From positions 9,429-21,399 of the forward strand of contig DFLL01000022.1 of NCBI GenBank assembly GCA_002375205.1: 11,971 nt of DNA, in the 5' to 3' direction. Numbering within the stretch: position 1 is the stretch's first letter; every line of letters starts with the position of its first letter. Shown here one piece after another: positions 1 through 7,075 of this stretch. A program made the translations under genes and the position numbers. The notes under the pieces were generated by a model. The model was not told the DNA's origin and did no database searches. It saw only the letters and a program-made list of their open reading frames with translations. The DNA is from Caryophanales bacterium UBA3620. Lineage in GTDB: Bacteria > Bacillota_I > Bacilli_A > RF39 > UBA660.

Positions 1-120
1 GTTTTTGTATTTGCATTTGTTTTTGCATTTGTTTTTGTTTTTGTATTTGCATTTGTTTTTGTTTTTGCATTTGTATTTGCATTTGTTTTTGTTTTTGCAT
101 TTGCTTTTGCATTTGCATTT
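1..120. repeat. Hexamer satellite, 20 uninterrupted units, open at the left edge
   Basis: The whole stretch is a tandem array of 20 six-base units with no insertions or deletions. Plus-strand units are GTTTTT (8), GCATTT (8), GTATTT (3) and GCTTTT (1). Only the second and third bases vary; the leading G and the trailing TTT are fixed. The minus strand reads AAA followed by AAC, TGC, TAC or AGC. There is no stop codon in any of the six frames. The array begins exactly at the base after the stop codon of the minus-strand gene that ends at 121, so it lies just 3' of that gene. It runs to the window edge, so its full length is unknown. It may be a non-coding 3' array, or part of a coding region lying further left. 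Confidence 0.95.
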
Positions 121-1458
121 CTATTGTTCATAATTAACCTCGTAAGGAGAAGAAATTGTTCCTATACCGGTTAGTAAATCCTTTTTAATTGCTATTACTG
201 GGACTATTTTTAGGTTTGTTGTGGATATTTTAGTATATAGTTTGAAATCATTTTGCATTGTATATATCATATTGTTATCTTTTGCTACTCCTGTTGATAA
301 AAAATAATTTGAATTTGTATTGTTTAATATTATATCACCTATACTTGGAACAGCAACTTTTGTTTTTATTTTTGTATTTAGCGTTTCTATATAATTATAA
401 TCATTTGTATTATTGTATATTCCATTAGAATATTCTGCTTCTTCAATAATATTTTTATATTTTAATTTATTTAGATATGTTTTATTTAAAAAATATGCTA
501 AACTATCAGATACTTTATCATTATAATTATAATTACTATTAGAATATTTATTTTTTGTTTCTTCATTATCTATTATTAAATAATTATCAAGTGATAATTT
601 TACTAAGTCATTTTCTTCTTTATATATTCTCCAGATATCATTGCCTAATTTAACATATCCTCCTGTTAATCCAGTTGATTCTTCAAAAATATAGGGATTC
701 TCCTTATTTCCATTACCACCTGTTACTTGAATATTATTTTTGATTGTTATTATTGGTTTAATTCCTAAAATATCTGTCCCATCAGATGTACTTATTTTTC
801 CATCTTTATCTACACACCATGATGTATTTTCTTTTTCATTATTTATTAAATAATAATATTCTTCATTGTTTAGAAAACTTTCTGTGCTTCCTGTATTAAC
901 ATAGTCATTTAATGATGGTATTGTAATATATGTATCGGTAGTGGTTTTTTGACAAGTTATTTTTTTTGCATCTGTTATATTATCTGTACATGTATTTGTT
1001 TCTGTTAAATATTTTTGTACATTGTTTAATGCTTTTTCAAGAATGCCTGTATTATCTTTACCAGAAGTATTTAACCATTTATTTATGTTAGTTTCTTCAA
1101 AAGTTTTTTTTGTTCCTTTGGCTAGAGATGTTATACTGTTATCTAGCACTAATGTGACAGTGTTTTCATCTGTTACTTTGATTATTCTCCATAATAAATT
1201 TGAATACGATACATAATTATTTACATCTTTACCGTAAAAGTAATAATCTCCATTTACAAGTTTTAATTTGTTATTATTTTTGATTGTGTCTCCTATAAAG
1301 GTTATCTTATTTACTGTATTATTTTGTTTGTATAGTTTAATAAACCTTGTTCCATAAAATAAGATACAAGACATTATAAATATAAAACTAACTAAATTAA
1401 ATATTTTTTGTACACTTAATTTTTTCTTTTTCCTTCCATTTTTTCTCAACTTCATCAT
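121..1458 (-). CDS. Membrane-anchored extracytoplasmic protein with a duplicated domain
   Basis: A 445-aa protein of unknown function. A very basic N-terminus (Lys/Arg-rich to residue 18) is followed by one hydrophobic segment at about 18-36 and no lipobox, so the rest is probably outside the cell. The exterior part contains two related copies. Copy 1 (about 68-259) has NLLWRIIKV, LVLDNS, INKWLN, ITIPSLNDYVN, IKPIITIK and a GNGNKENPY ending. Copy 2 (about 265-441) has DIWRIYK, LSLDN, AYFLN, VAVPSIGDI, IVPVIAIK and GIGTISSPY. The block order (WRI, LDN, W/F-LN, PSL, PII) recalls DUF6273-type domains of gut Firmicutes surface proteins, but I cannot confirm that family. Two ATGs are adjacent. AGAAGG lies one base before the first and four before the second (1453-1455), so the second may be the true start. 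Cysteines in copy 1 (157, 169, 215) are absent from copy 2. Confidence 0.85.
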   Translation of the reverse strand: MMKLRKNGRKKKKLSVQKIFNLVSFIFIMSCILFYGTRFIKLYKQNNTVNKITFIGDTIKNNNKLKLVNGDYYFYGKDVNNYVSYSNLLWRIIKVTDENTVTLVLDNSITSLAKGTKKTFEETNINKWLNTSGKDNTGILEKALNNVQKYLTETNTCTDNITDAKKITCQKTTTDTYITIPSLNDYVNTGSTESFLNNEEYYYLINNEKENTSWCVDKDGKISTSDGTDILGIKPIITIKNNIQVTGGNGNKENPYIFEESTGLTGGYVKLGNDIWRIYKEENDLVKLSLDNYLIIDNEETKNKYSNSNYNYNDKVSDSLAYFLNKTYLNKLKYKNIIEEAEYSNGIYNNTNDYNYIETLNTKIKTKVAVPSIGDIILNNTNSNYFLSTGVAKDNNMIYTMQNDFKLYTKISTTNLKIVPVIAIKKDLLTGIGTISSPYEVNYEQ

Positions 1459-1475
1459 CCCTTCTATCTCTATTT

Positions 1476-1504
1476 ATTATATCAAATTGTATATATTTCT
1501 GCAA
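1476..1504 (-). promoter_or_regulatory. Promoter of the surface-protein gene
   Basis: On the minus strand, TATAAT (1481-1476) is preceded by TGA, giving an extended -10 element. TTGCAG (1504-1499) sits 17 bases upstream as a weak -35. The start point would fall near 1469, leaving a leader of only about 10-15 nt that carries AGAAGG. This is a sigma-A-type promoter divergent from the one at 1519-1547. Confidence 0.6.
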
Positions 1505-1518
1505 CCGAATAAAAAGAA

Positions 1519-1547
1519 TTTACTTAAACTAATTTTAATGTTATAAT
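1519..1547 (+). promoter_or_regulatory. Promoter of the DUF951-transporter operon
   Basis: TTTACT (1519-1524), a 17-base spacer and TATAAT (1542-1547) form a sigma-A-type promoter. TG lies one base before the -10 (TGTTATAAT), so it is an extended -10. The predicted start near 1554 leaves only about 10 nt before the ATG at 1564. That stretch, GTGATG, pairs with only the 3'-distal part of a ribosome binding site. Confidence 0.65.
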
Positions 1548-1563
1548 GTAATTGTGATGTAAT

Positions 1564-1758
1564 ATGGAATATAGTTTAAATGATATAGTTATTATGAAAA
1601 AGGTTCATCCTTGTGGTAATAATAGATTTAAAATTATTAGATTAGGTGCAGATATTAAAATTAAGTGTACTAAATGTGAACATGTTGTTATGCTTCCTAG
1701 AATTGATTTTAATAAAAAGATTAAGAAGGTGATGAGAAATGAAGAAGAAAAAAATTAG
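1564..1758 (+). CDS. DUF951 family small zinc-ribbon-like protein
   Basis: A 64-aa protein matching the DUF951 family (the family of B. subtilis YyzM), widespread in Firmicutes. Visible signatures are NDIVIMKKVHPCG (residues 6-18), GADIKIKC (28-35), a CTKC knuckle (35-38) and MLPR (43-46). With Cys17, the CxxC pair suggests a metal or RNA/protein contact site. The biochemical role of the family is not established to my knowledge. The start is ATG 1564; an upstream ATG at 1557 is followed directly by TAA and can be discarded. The ribosome binding site is weak (GTGAT). It overlaps the transporter gene by 20 nt, so the two are probably translationally coupled. DUF951 usually lies right beside ychF; here ychF is about 2.4 kb downstream. 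Confidence 0.93.
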   Translation: MEYSLNDIVIMKKVHPCGNNRFKIIRLGADIKIKCTKCEHVVMLPRIDFNKKIKKVMRNEEEKN

Positions 1759-3274
1759 ATTACACCCAGCATTAGTTTTTCTAATTCTAACTTTGGCTGT
1801 AATGATATTTAGTGTTATTGGTAATTTACTTAATTTAGAAGCTAGTTATTTTGTTGTCAATGAATCTACTGGTGATTTAACTAGTCAGGTTGTTACTATT
1901 AATAATTTATTTAATAGAACGGGATTACAATATTTAATAAGTAGTATGCTTGATAATTTCATTTCCTTTGCTCCTCTTGGTAATTTAATTATAGGATTAC
2001 TTGGAGTAGGTGTTGGATATAAATCAGGATATTTAAATTCTTTATTTAAAGTAATTGGAGAAAAAGTTCCTAGAAGATTTATTACTTTTGTAATTGTCCT
2101 TCTTGGCATTATTTTTTCAATGTTTTATGAAGTTGGTTATGTAATACTAATACCACTTGCGGCGATTATGTTTATGAATTTAGGTAGACATCCATCGGCA
2201 GGTATTTGTGCAGCTTATAGTGGAATTACCTTTGGATATGGGGCTAATTTTATTATTAATAGATTAGATAGTATATTACTAGCTTATTCTAATAAGGCTG
2301 CTATGGTACTCGATTCTTCATATAAAATTAATATATATGGTAATATTATTTTTACTGTTATTAGTACTATACTTCTTTCTTATGTGGGAATGATGATTAC
2401 TGAGAGATTTATTATTCCAAAACTTGGTAAATATTCTTTTGATGCTGAAGAACCTTCTCAAGAAGGGGAAGTATCTAAAAAAGAAAGAAAAGGACTTATT
2501 ATTTCTTTACTTGCTACTTTTGTTGTAATTTTAATACTTGGATATTGTATAATTAAAGGTCTTCCTTTCTCAGGATTATTGCTTGATTTAAAACAAAGTA
2601 GATATGTTGATATGTTATTTGGAGAAGGTTCATATTTTTATAAAGGCTCTGTTGTTATATTTTCCTTTTTACTTATATTTAGTTCACTTATATATGGTAT
2701 TAGAACTAAATCAATTGATGATAATAGAGACTTAGTTGATGGAATGAGTTATTACTTAAAAGATGTTGCTTCTATATTGGTACTTATATTCTTTGCTTCA
2801 CAGTTTGTACTTATATTTAAAGAGACTAATATTGGTTTATTTATTGTAGCATCTTTATCAGAGCTACTTAATGGGCTTGAATTATCAGGACTATCTCTTG
2901 TTATTATTACTTTCTTAGTTGTGGCTGTATGTTCATTTTTTGTACCAATGGCTTCGACTAAATGGGCAATGCTAAGTCCTACGATTGTTCCAATGTTCAT
3001 GCAAGCTAGTATGTCTCCGGAATTTGCTGGGGCTGTATTTAGGGCTGCTGATAGTAGTATGAAAGGACTTACACCTTTATTTAGTTATTTTGTAATTTTA
3101 ATAGGATTTTTACATATTTATAATAAAAGAAAGAATGATGTTATTACGATTACTGATGCAATGAGTTTGATGGTACCATATACAATTGCATTTACAATTG
3201 TTTGGTTTATTATTATGCTTGCATTTTATATTATTGGTATACCAATTGGTATAGATACTAGAGTTATGTTATAG
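1739..3274 (+). CDS. AbgT family membrane transporter
   Basis: A 511-aa polytopic membrane protein, full length for the AbgT family (p-aminobenzoyl-glutamate importer AbgT; MtrF and YdaH, reported as drug/sulfonamide exporters). Family landmarks appear in order: N-terminal HPALVFLIL; SFAPLGNLIIGLLGVGVG (76-93) after the first re-entrant region; EVGYVILIPL (131-140, where an Asp is usual in place of Glu131); GRHPSAG (149-155); LD at 176-177; MASTKWAMLSP (404-414); GLTPLFSYFVILIGFL (453-468). A charged loop (about 234-251, rich in Glu/Lys) separates the two halves. The start is ATG 1739 with AGAAGGTGAT (1724-1733) five bases before it, inside the end of the DUF951 gene. The next gene starts 9 nt after its stop. 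The substrate and direction of transport cannot be read from the sequence. Confidence 0.9.
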   Translation: MKKKKIRLHPALVFLILTLAVMIFSVIGNLLNLEASYFVVNESTGDLTSQVVTINNLFNRTGLQYLISSMLDNFISFAPLGNLIIGLLGVGVGYKSGYLNSLFKVIGEKVPRRFITFVIVLLGIIFSMFYEVGYVILIPLAAIMFMNLGRHPSAGICAAYSGITFGYGANFIINRLDSILLAYSNKAAMVLDSSYKINIYGNIIFTVISTILLSYVGMMITERFIIPKLGKYSFDAEEPSQEGEVSKKERKGLIISLLATFVVILILGYCIIKGLPFSGLLLDLKQSRYVDMLFGEGSYFYKGSVVIFSFLLIFSSLIYGIRTKSIDDNRDLVDGMSYYLKDVASILVLIFFASQFVLIFKETNIGLFIVASLSELLNGLELSGLSLVIITFLVVAVCSFFVPMASTKWAMLSPTIVPMFMQASMSPEFAGAVFRAADSSMKGLTPLFSYFVILIGFLHIYNKRKNDVITITDAMSLMVPYTIAFTIVWFIIMLAFYIIGIPIGIDTRVML

Positions 3275-3283
3275 GAGGTAAAA

Positions 3284-3940
3284 ATGGAAAATAATAATAT
3301 TATTTGTGGAGATGTTTATTTAAAAAGGGGTCCTGAAATATTTAATCCTGATAGTAGTCTTGATGATCAAATTAATGAACTTGAGTTTGAGACATCTAAA
3401 GAAAATCCTGATTTTGGACTTTTTGATCATTTGGAAAGATTTAAATTAATTCGTGATATAGCAGGTCAATTGGATTATTCGGGAACTCATTCTTTTTGGA
3501 AAGTGTTTACTGACGGAGAAACGTTTGAGATGGTTAATTGTGAAGTCCCGTATTTAAAAAGATCATATTCTAGTTTAAATGAACTTAACAAAAATTTTAT
3601 AAGATTATCTGATTTTTTAAAGATTGCAAAGTTTGTTGGCCGAGAGTTTAAAAGAAATAAGCCTATAAAAGATTATGCGGGTTTGGATGATAATTCTTTT
3701 CGTCAAACAAAAGATAATAGAACTAAATATATAGTTTTATATGCCACCAAGGAATTATTCTTAATAAAGAGAATTGATAATTTGAGTGATGAGTATGCTC
3801 TTATTAATTCAAGGTATACTCTAGATGGAAACTATGAATTTTTTGGTCCTGTTTATGAGGAATATAGAGATACAAAAAAAGTTTATTCTGAAATTTTTAA
3901 TCAAGTTTCTGAGCAAATGAAGAAAAATAAGGGAAGATGA
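3284..3940 (+). CDS. Hypothetical protein, 218 aa, unrecognised
   Basis: I do not recognise this family. It is a soluble, charged protein with no signal peptide or membrane segment. The N-terminal third is acidic (about 20-50), and the middle is mixed with aromatic residues (FWKVF, about 70-75). The basic stretch GREFKRNKPIKD lies near 119-130, and the C-terminal tail QMKKNKGR is basic. AGGAGGT (3273-3279) overlaps the transporter stop and lies five bases before the ATG, so translation should be efficient and coupled. Three of 13 arginine codons are CGN, whereas its neighbours use AGA almost only: a weak hint of a different history or expression level. It is the last gene of the operon: the terminator hairpin starts inside its final codons. 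Confidence 0.8.
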   Translation: MENNNIICGDVYLKRGPEIFNPDSSLDDQINELEFETSKENPDFGLFDHLERFKLIRDIAGQLDYSGTHSFWKVFTDGETFEMVNCEVPYLKRSYSSLNELNKNFIRLSDFLKIAKFVGREFKRNKPIKDYAGLDDNSFRQTKDNRTKYIVLYATKELFLIKRIDNLSDEYALINSRYTLDGNYEFFGPVYEEYRDTKKVYSEIFNQVSEQMKKNKGR

Positions 3941-3969
3941 TTTGAACTTTGTTATCTTCTTTTTCTTTT
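3933..3969 (+). terminator. Intrinsic terminator of the DUF951-AbgT-hypothetical operon
   Basis: GAAGATGA (3933-3940) pairs with TTATCTTC (3952-3959), eight pairs with one G-T wobble. An 11-nt loop lies between them, and TTTTTCTTTT (3960-3969) follows. The left arm contains the stop codon TGA of the 218-aa protein gene. Confidence 0.7.
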
Positions 3970-4009
3970 GGATTAAATCTAATTAATGGATATTTCTATT
4001 AGAAGATTT

Positions 4010-4050
4010 CCGCGGATTAACTTGTTAATCCGTTAGCGTAAGCGGTTAAT
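4010..4050. repeat. GC-rich palindromic element in the gap before ychF
   Basis: A perfect inverted repeat, CGGATTAAC (4013-4021) and GTTAATCCG (4024-4032), is separated by TT. As RNA it would be an 8-bp stem with a CUUG tetraloop. A second partial copy of the motif, CGGTTAAT (4043-4050), follows in direct orientation after a linker containing TTAGCGTAA. CCG (4010-4012) and CGG (4043-4045) could close an outer stem around the hairpin, or the right arm could pair with the downstream CGGTTAA instead. It is clearly richer in G/C than the surrounding DNA. No T-run follows, so it is not a normal terminator. I see nothing else in the rest of the gap (3970-4009 and 4051-4085). Confidence 0.6.
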
Positions 4051-4085
4051 GATAAAAATGTAGAAATAAACTATATTATTTATGT

Positions 4086-4113
4086 TTGAAATATAGATAT
4101 TTAATGGTATAAT
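4086..4113 (+). promoter_or_regulatory. Promoter of ychF-pepF
   Basis: TTGAAA (4086-4091), a 16-base spacer and TATAAT (4108-4113) match the sigma-A consensus well. TG lies one base before the -10 (TGGTATAAT). The start near 4120 would leave a leader of about 19 nt carrying AGAAAGAAGTGATG, a long but interrupted complement of the 16S rRNA 3' end. Confidence 0.75.
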
Positions 4114-4138
4114 ATGGTAGTAAGAAAGAAGTGATGTT

Positions 4139-5236
4139 ATGAGTTTAACTGCAGGTATTGTAGGACTACCTAATGTAGGTAAGTCTACTTTATTTAATGC
4201 TATTACAAAGAAAAATATATTAGCTGCTAACTATCCATTTGCTACTATTGATCCTAATGTTGGAGTAGTTACTGTTCCTGATAAAAGAGTAGAAGTATTA
4301 GAAAATATGTATACTCCTGAAAGAACAATTCCTACTACTTATGAATTTACAGATATTGCTGGTTTAGTAAAAGGAGCTAGTAATGGTGAAGGACTAGGCA
4401 ATAAGTTTTTATCCCATATTAGAGAAGTAGATGCAGTAGTAGAAGTAGTAAGATGCTTTGAAGATGAAAATATTATTCATGTAGATGGTAATGTTGATCC
4501 GATAAGAGATATTGAAGTAATCAATGTAGAATTAGTTCTTTCGGATTTAGAGATTGTTGATTCAAGAATAAATAAAATTGGTAAAAAAGCTATGACTACG
4601 AAGAATAAGGATGATATTAAAGAAATAGAACTATTAGAAAGAATTAAGAAAGCTCTTGAAGAAAATATTCCGGTAAGAAAATTAGGACTAGATGATGAAG
4701 AAAAAAAGATTATTAGTTCATTTAATTTAATTACTTTAAAGCCTATTATATATGCTTTAAATGTTGGAGAAGATGAAGTTACTACTGGTAATGAATATAC
4801 TAAGAAAGTTATAGAATATGCACAAAAAGAAGAATCTGAAACAGTTATTATTTGTGCTAAGTTAGAAAGTGAATTATCAGAACTTAATGATGATGAAAAG
4901 AATGAATTCTTAAAAGAACTTGGTATTAATGAAAGTGGTTTAGATTCTCTTATTCACAAAACATATAAACTACTAGGACTTGCTACATTCTTTACAGTAG
5001 GTACAGATGAAGTTAGAGCATGGACTTTTAGAAAAGGAATGAAAGCTCCTGAATGTGCGGGCATTATTCATAGTGATTTTGAAAGAGGTTTTATTAAAGC
5101 CGAAGTTATGTCTTATGATGACTTAATTGCTGCTGGTAGTGAACTTAAGGTTAGAGAAAATGGCAAGTTTAGAATTGAAGGTAAAGAATATATTATGCAA
5201 GATGGAGATATTTGCCATTTTAGATTTAATGTATAG
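4139..5236 (+). CDS. ychF: Redox-regulated ATPase YchF (Obg/TRAFAC family)
   Basis: A 365-aa cytoplasmic P-loop ATPase of the YchF/OLA1 group, which binds the 70S/50S ribosome and is linked to the stress response and translation quality. Motifs seen: G1 GLPNVGKST (9-17), G3 DIAGLVKGAS (72-81), and NVGE (208-211) in place of the GTPase NKxD, which is why the family prefers ATP. His114 in HVDG aligns with the catalytic histidine of E. coli YchF. A coiled-coil arm spans roughly 130-190. The C-terminal TGS domain is at about 281-365, with TFFTVGTDEVRAWT and the HSDFERGFIKAEV block. Length and motifs are complete. It starts at ATG 4139 behind its own promoter and forms an operon with pepF, 12 nt downstream. 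DUF951, its usual partner gene, lies upstream of the operon before it. Confidence 0.98.
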   Translation: MSLTAGIVGLPNVGKSTLFNAITKKNILAANYPFATIDPNVGVVTVPDKRVEVLENMYTPERTIPTTYEFTDIAGLVKGASNGEGLGNKFLSHIREVDAVVEVVRCFEDENIIHVDGNVDPIRDIEVINVELVLSDLEIVDSRINKIGKKAMTTKNKDDIKEIELLERIKKALEENIPVRKLGLDDEEKKIISSFNLITLKPIIYALNVGEDEVTTGNEYTKKVIEYAQKEESETVIICAKLESELSELNDDEKNEFLKELGINESGLDSLIHKTYKLLGLATFFTVGTDEVRAWTFRKGMKAPECAGIIHSDFERGFIKAEVMSYDDLIAAGSELKVRENGKFRIEGKEYIMQDGDICHFRFNV

Positions 5237-5248
5237 AAAGGAAAAACT

Positions 5249-7033
5249 ATGAAAGACAGAAAAGATATTGATATTAAGTATACTTGGGATTTAGAAAAGA
5301 TTTATAGTAGTATTTCAGACTTTAATAAGGACTATGAATTAGTTAAGAGTAAGATAAAAGAATTATTTCAGTATGAAAAAAAGATGACTGATAATAGTAA
5401 TAATTTTTATAATACTATTAAGCTATCTTTTGAGATAGAAAGATTAATTGATAAGTTATCAGTATATACTAGTTTATCTTTTGACTTAGATACTTCGAAT
5501 AATGAAATGCAAGAACTTAGTGAAAGAGTATCTAATTTAAGAAGTGAATACTCTAAGAATAGTTATTTTATTGTACCTAGTATTTTAAAATTAGATAGAG
5601 AAACTATTGATAAGTATATGGAAGAAGTATCTGAATTAAAAGAATATGAAGTCTCTATTAATGAAATATATAGGTATAAAGATCATACTTTAAGTGATGA
5701 AGAAGAAAAACTACTATCGAGTATTGGTAAGATAGTGGGTAACTCTTATGATACATATGAACTTTTTAAAGATTGTGATATGACTTTTGATAATATTATA
5801 GATGAAGATGGTAAAGAAGTAGAACTTAATAATAGTACTTATTCACTTTATATTGAGAGTAAAGATAGAAAAGTTAGAGAGAATGCTTTTAAATCTTTAT
5901 ATAAAGAATATAAGAAATATGCTAATACTTTTGCTTCTTTAATATCTACGAATATGAAAGAGTTATCGACGCTTGCTAAGATAGAAAAATATAATAGTGC
6001 TATAGAGATGAGTTTATTTAGAGATGATGTTAGTATAGACGTTTATAATAATTTAATTGATAGTGTACATAATCATATTGATTATATTTATGATTATTAT
6101 AAGTTAAAGAAAAATATTATGGAATTAGATGAACTTCATTTATATGATATATATGTTCCTATGCAAAAAGATTATGATAAAAAATATGATTATGAAGAAG
6201 GTAAGAAAACAATACTTAAAGTACTTGAAGTATTTGGAGAAGAATATATTAATAAAGTTAAAGAAGCATTAGACAGTAGATGGATAGATGTATATCCTAC
6301 TAAAGCTAAAAGAACTGGTGGCTACTCTGGTGGTAGTTATGATACTTATCCTTATATACTTTTAAATTATCAAGATAAATATAATGACATGTCAACTTTA
6401 ATTCATGAGATGGGTCATTCGATGCATAGTTATTATTCTAGAACTTACAATGATTATCAAAATAGTGAATATCGTATCTTTGTAGCAGAAGTAGCTTCTA
6501 CTGTTAATGAGTTATTACTTAGTCATTATATGATTAAGCATAGTAGTAGTAAAGAAGAAAAGTTATCGATACTTAATAACTTAATGGAATTATATAGAGC
6601 TACAATATTTAGACAGACAATGTTTGCGGAATTTGAAAAGAAAATATCTAATATGATAGATAATGAGGAAGCTTTAACTAGTGAAAAACTATCTAATATG
6701 TATTATGATTTAAATAAGTTTTACTTTGGAGATTCTGTAATAGTAGATGATGAAATTAGATATGAATGGGAAAGAATTCCACACTTCTATTATGATTTCT
6801 ATGTATATAAATATGCTACTGGACTTAGTGCTGCAACTTATATTGTAAAGAATATATTAAATGGTAAAGATGGAGCAGTAGATTCTTATATTGAATTTTT
6901 AAAATGTGGAGGAAGATTATCTCCTTTAGAATCTCTTAAGGTAGCAGGTGTTGATCTTACTGATAAAAAAGTAGTAGACTCTGCCTTAGATGAATTTAAG
7001 AATATTCTTAATATGTATAAAGAAAATATGTAA
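5249..7033 (+). CDS. pepF: Oligoendopeptidase F (M3B metallopeptidase)
   Basis: A 594-aa cytoplasmic zinc peptidase that cuts short peptides, normal length for PepF. The N-terminal PepF domain spans about 1-180 and the M3 catalytic domain about 190-590. The zinc site is complete: HEMGH at 386-390 gives His386 and His390 as ligands and Glu387 as catalytic base, and Glu414 in FVAEVAST is the third ligand. The downstream substrate-binding block IPHFYYDFYVYKYATGLSAA, with its tyrosines, is intact, as is the TGGYSGGSYDTYPY region before the active site. The start ATG 5249 has AGAAAGGA (5235-5242) overlapping the ychF stop. The 12-nt gap and lack of a separate promoter place it in the ychF operon. 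The role is probably peptide recycling; there is no secretion signal. Confidence 0.96.
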   Translation: MKDRKDIDIKYTWDLEKIYSSISDFNKDYELVKSKIKELFQYEKKMTDNSNNFYNTIKLSFEIERLIDKLSVYTSLSFDLDTSNNEMQELSERVSNLRSEYSKNSYFIVPSILKLDRETIDKYMEEVSELKEYEVSINEIYRYKDHTLSDEEEKLLSSIGKIVGNSYDTYELFKDCDMTFDNIIDEDGKEVELNNSTYSLYIESKDRKVRENAFKSLYKEYKKYANTFASLISTNMKELSTLAKIEKYNSAIEMSLFRDDVSIDVYNNLIDSVHNHIDYIYDYYKLKKNIMELDELHLYDIYVPMQKDYDKKYDYEEGKKTILKVLEVFGEEYINKVKEALDSRWIDVYPTKAKRTGGYSGGSYDTYPYILLNYQDKYNDMSTLIHEMGHSMHSYYSRTYNDYQNSEYRIFVAEVASTVNELLLSHYMIKHSSSKEEKLSILNNLMELYRATIFRQTMFAEFEKKISNMIDNEEALTSEKLSNMYYDLNKFYFGDSVIVDDEIRYEWERIPHFYYDFYVYKYATGLSAATYIVKNILNGKDGAVDSYIEFLKCGGRLSPLESLKVAGVDLTDKKVVDSALDEFKNILNMYKENM

Positions 7034-7037
7034 AGTT

Positions 7038-7063
7038 AAAAGAGACAATTTAATGTCTCTTTT
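7038..7063. terminator. Bidirectional terminator between pepF and the convergent gene
   Basis: AAAAGAGACA (7038-7047) and TGTCTCTTTT (7054-7063) form a perfect 10-bp stem with a 6-nt ATTTAA loop. The A-run on one side and T-run on the other supply a U-tract in both directions. It sits between the stop of pepF (7033) and the stop of the minus-strand gene (7076), so it can serve both. Confidence 0.85.
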
Positions 7064-7075
7064 AGTAATTATATA

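Noticed and set aside
1..120. Adenine-directed variation like that of a diversity-generating retroelement (AAC, AGC, TAC and TGC codons on the minus strand)
   Set aside because: The AAA codons between them are unchanged in all 20 units, only T and G replacements occur, and no reverse transcriptase or template repeat is in view. Satellite slippage and point change explain it better.
1..120. CRISPR array or transcription terminator
   Set aside because: There are no spacers between the repeats and no hairpin; the minus-strand transcript would be A-rich and lack a U-tract.
1022..1216. Plus-strand open frame of 64 codons
   Set aside because: It lies inside the minus-strand surface-protein gene, has no ribosome binding site, and reads as its shadow. 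The same holds for the minus-strand frames at 1885-2109, 2752-3000 and 8162-8428.
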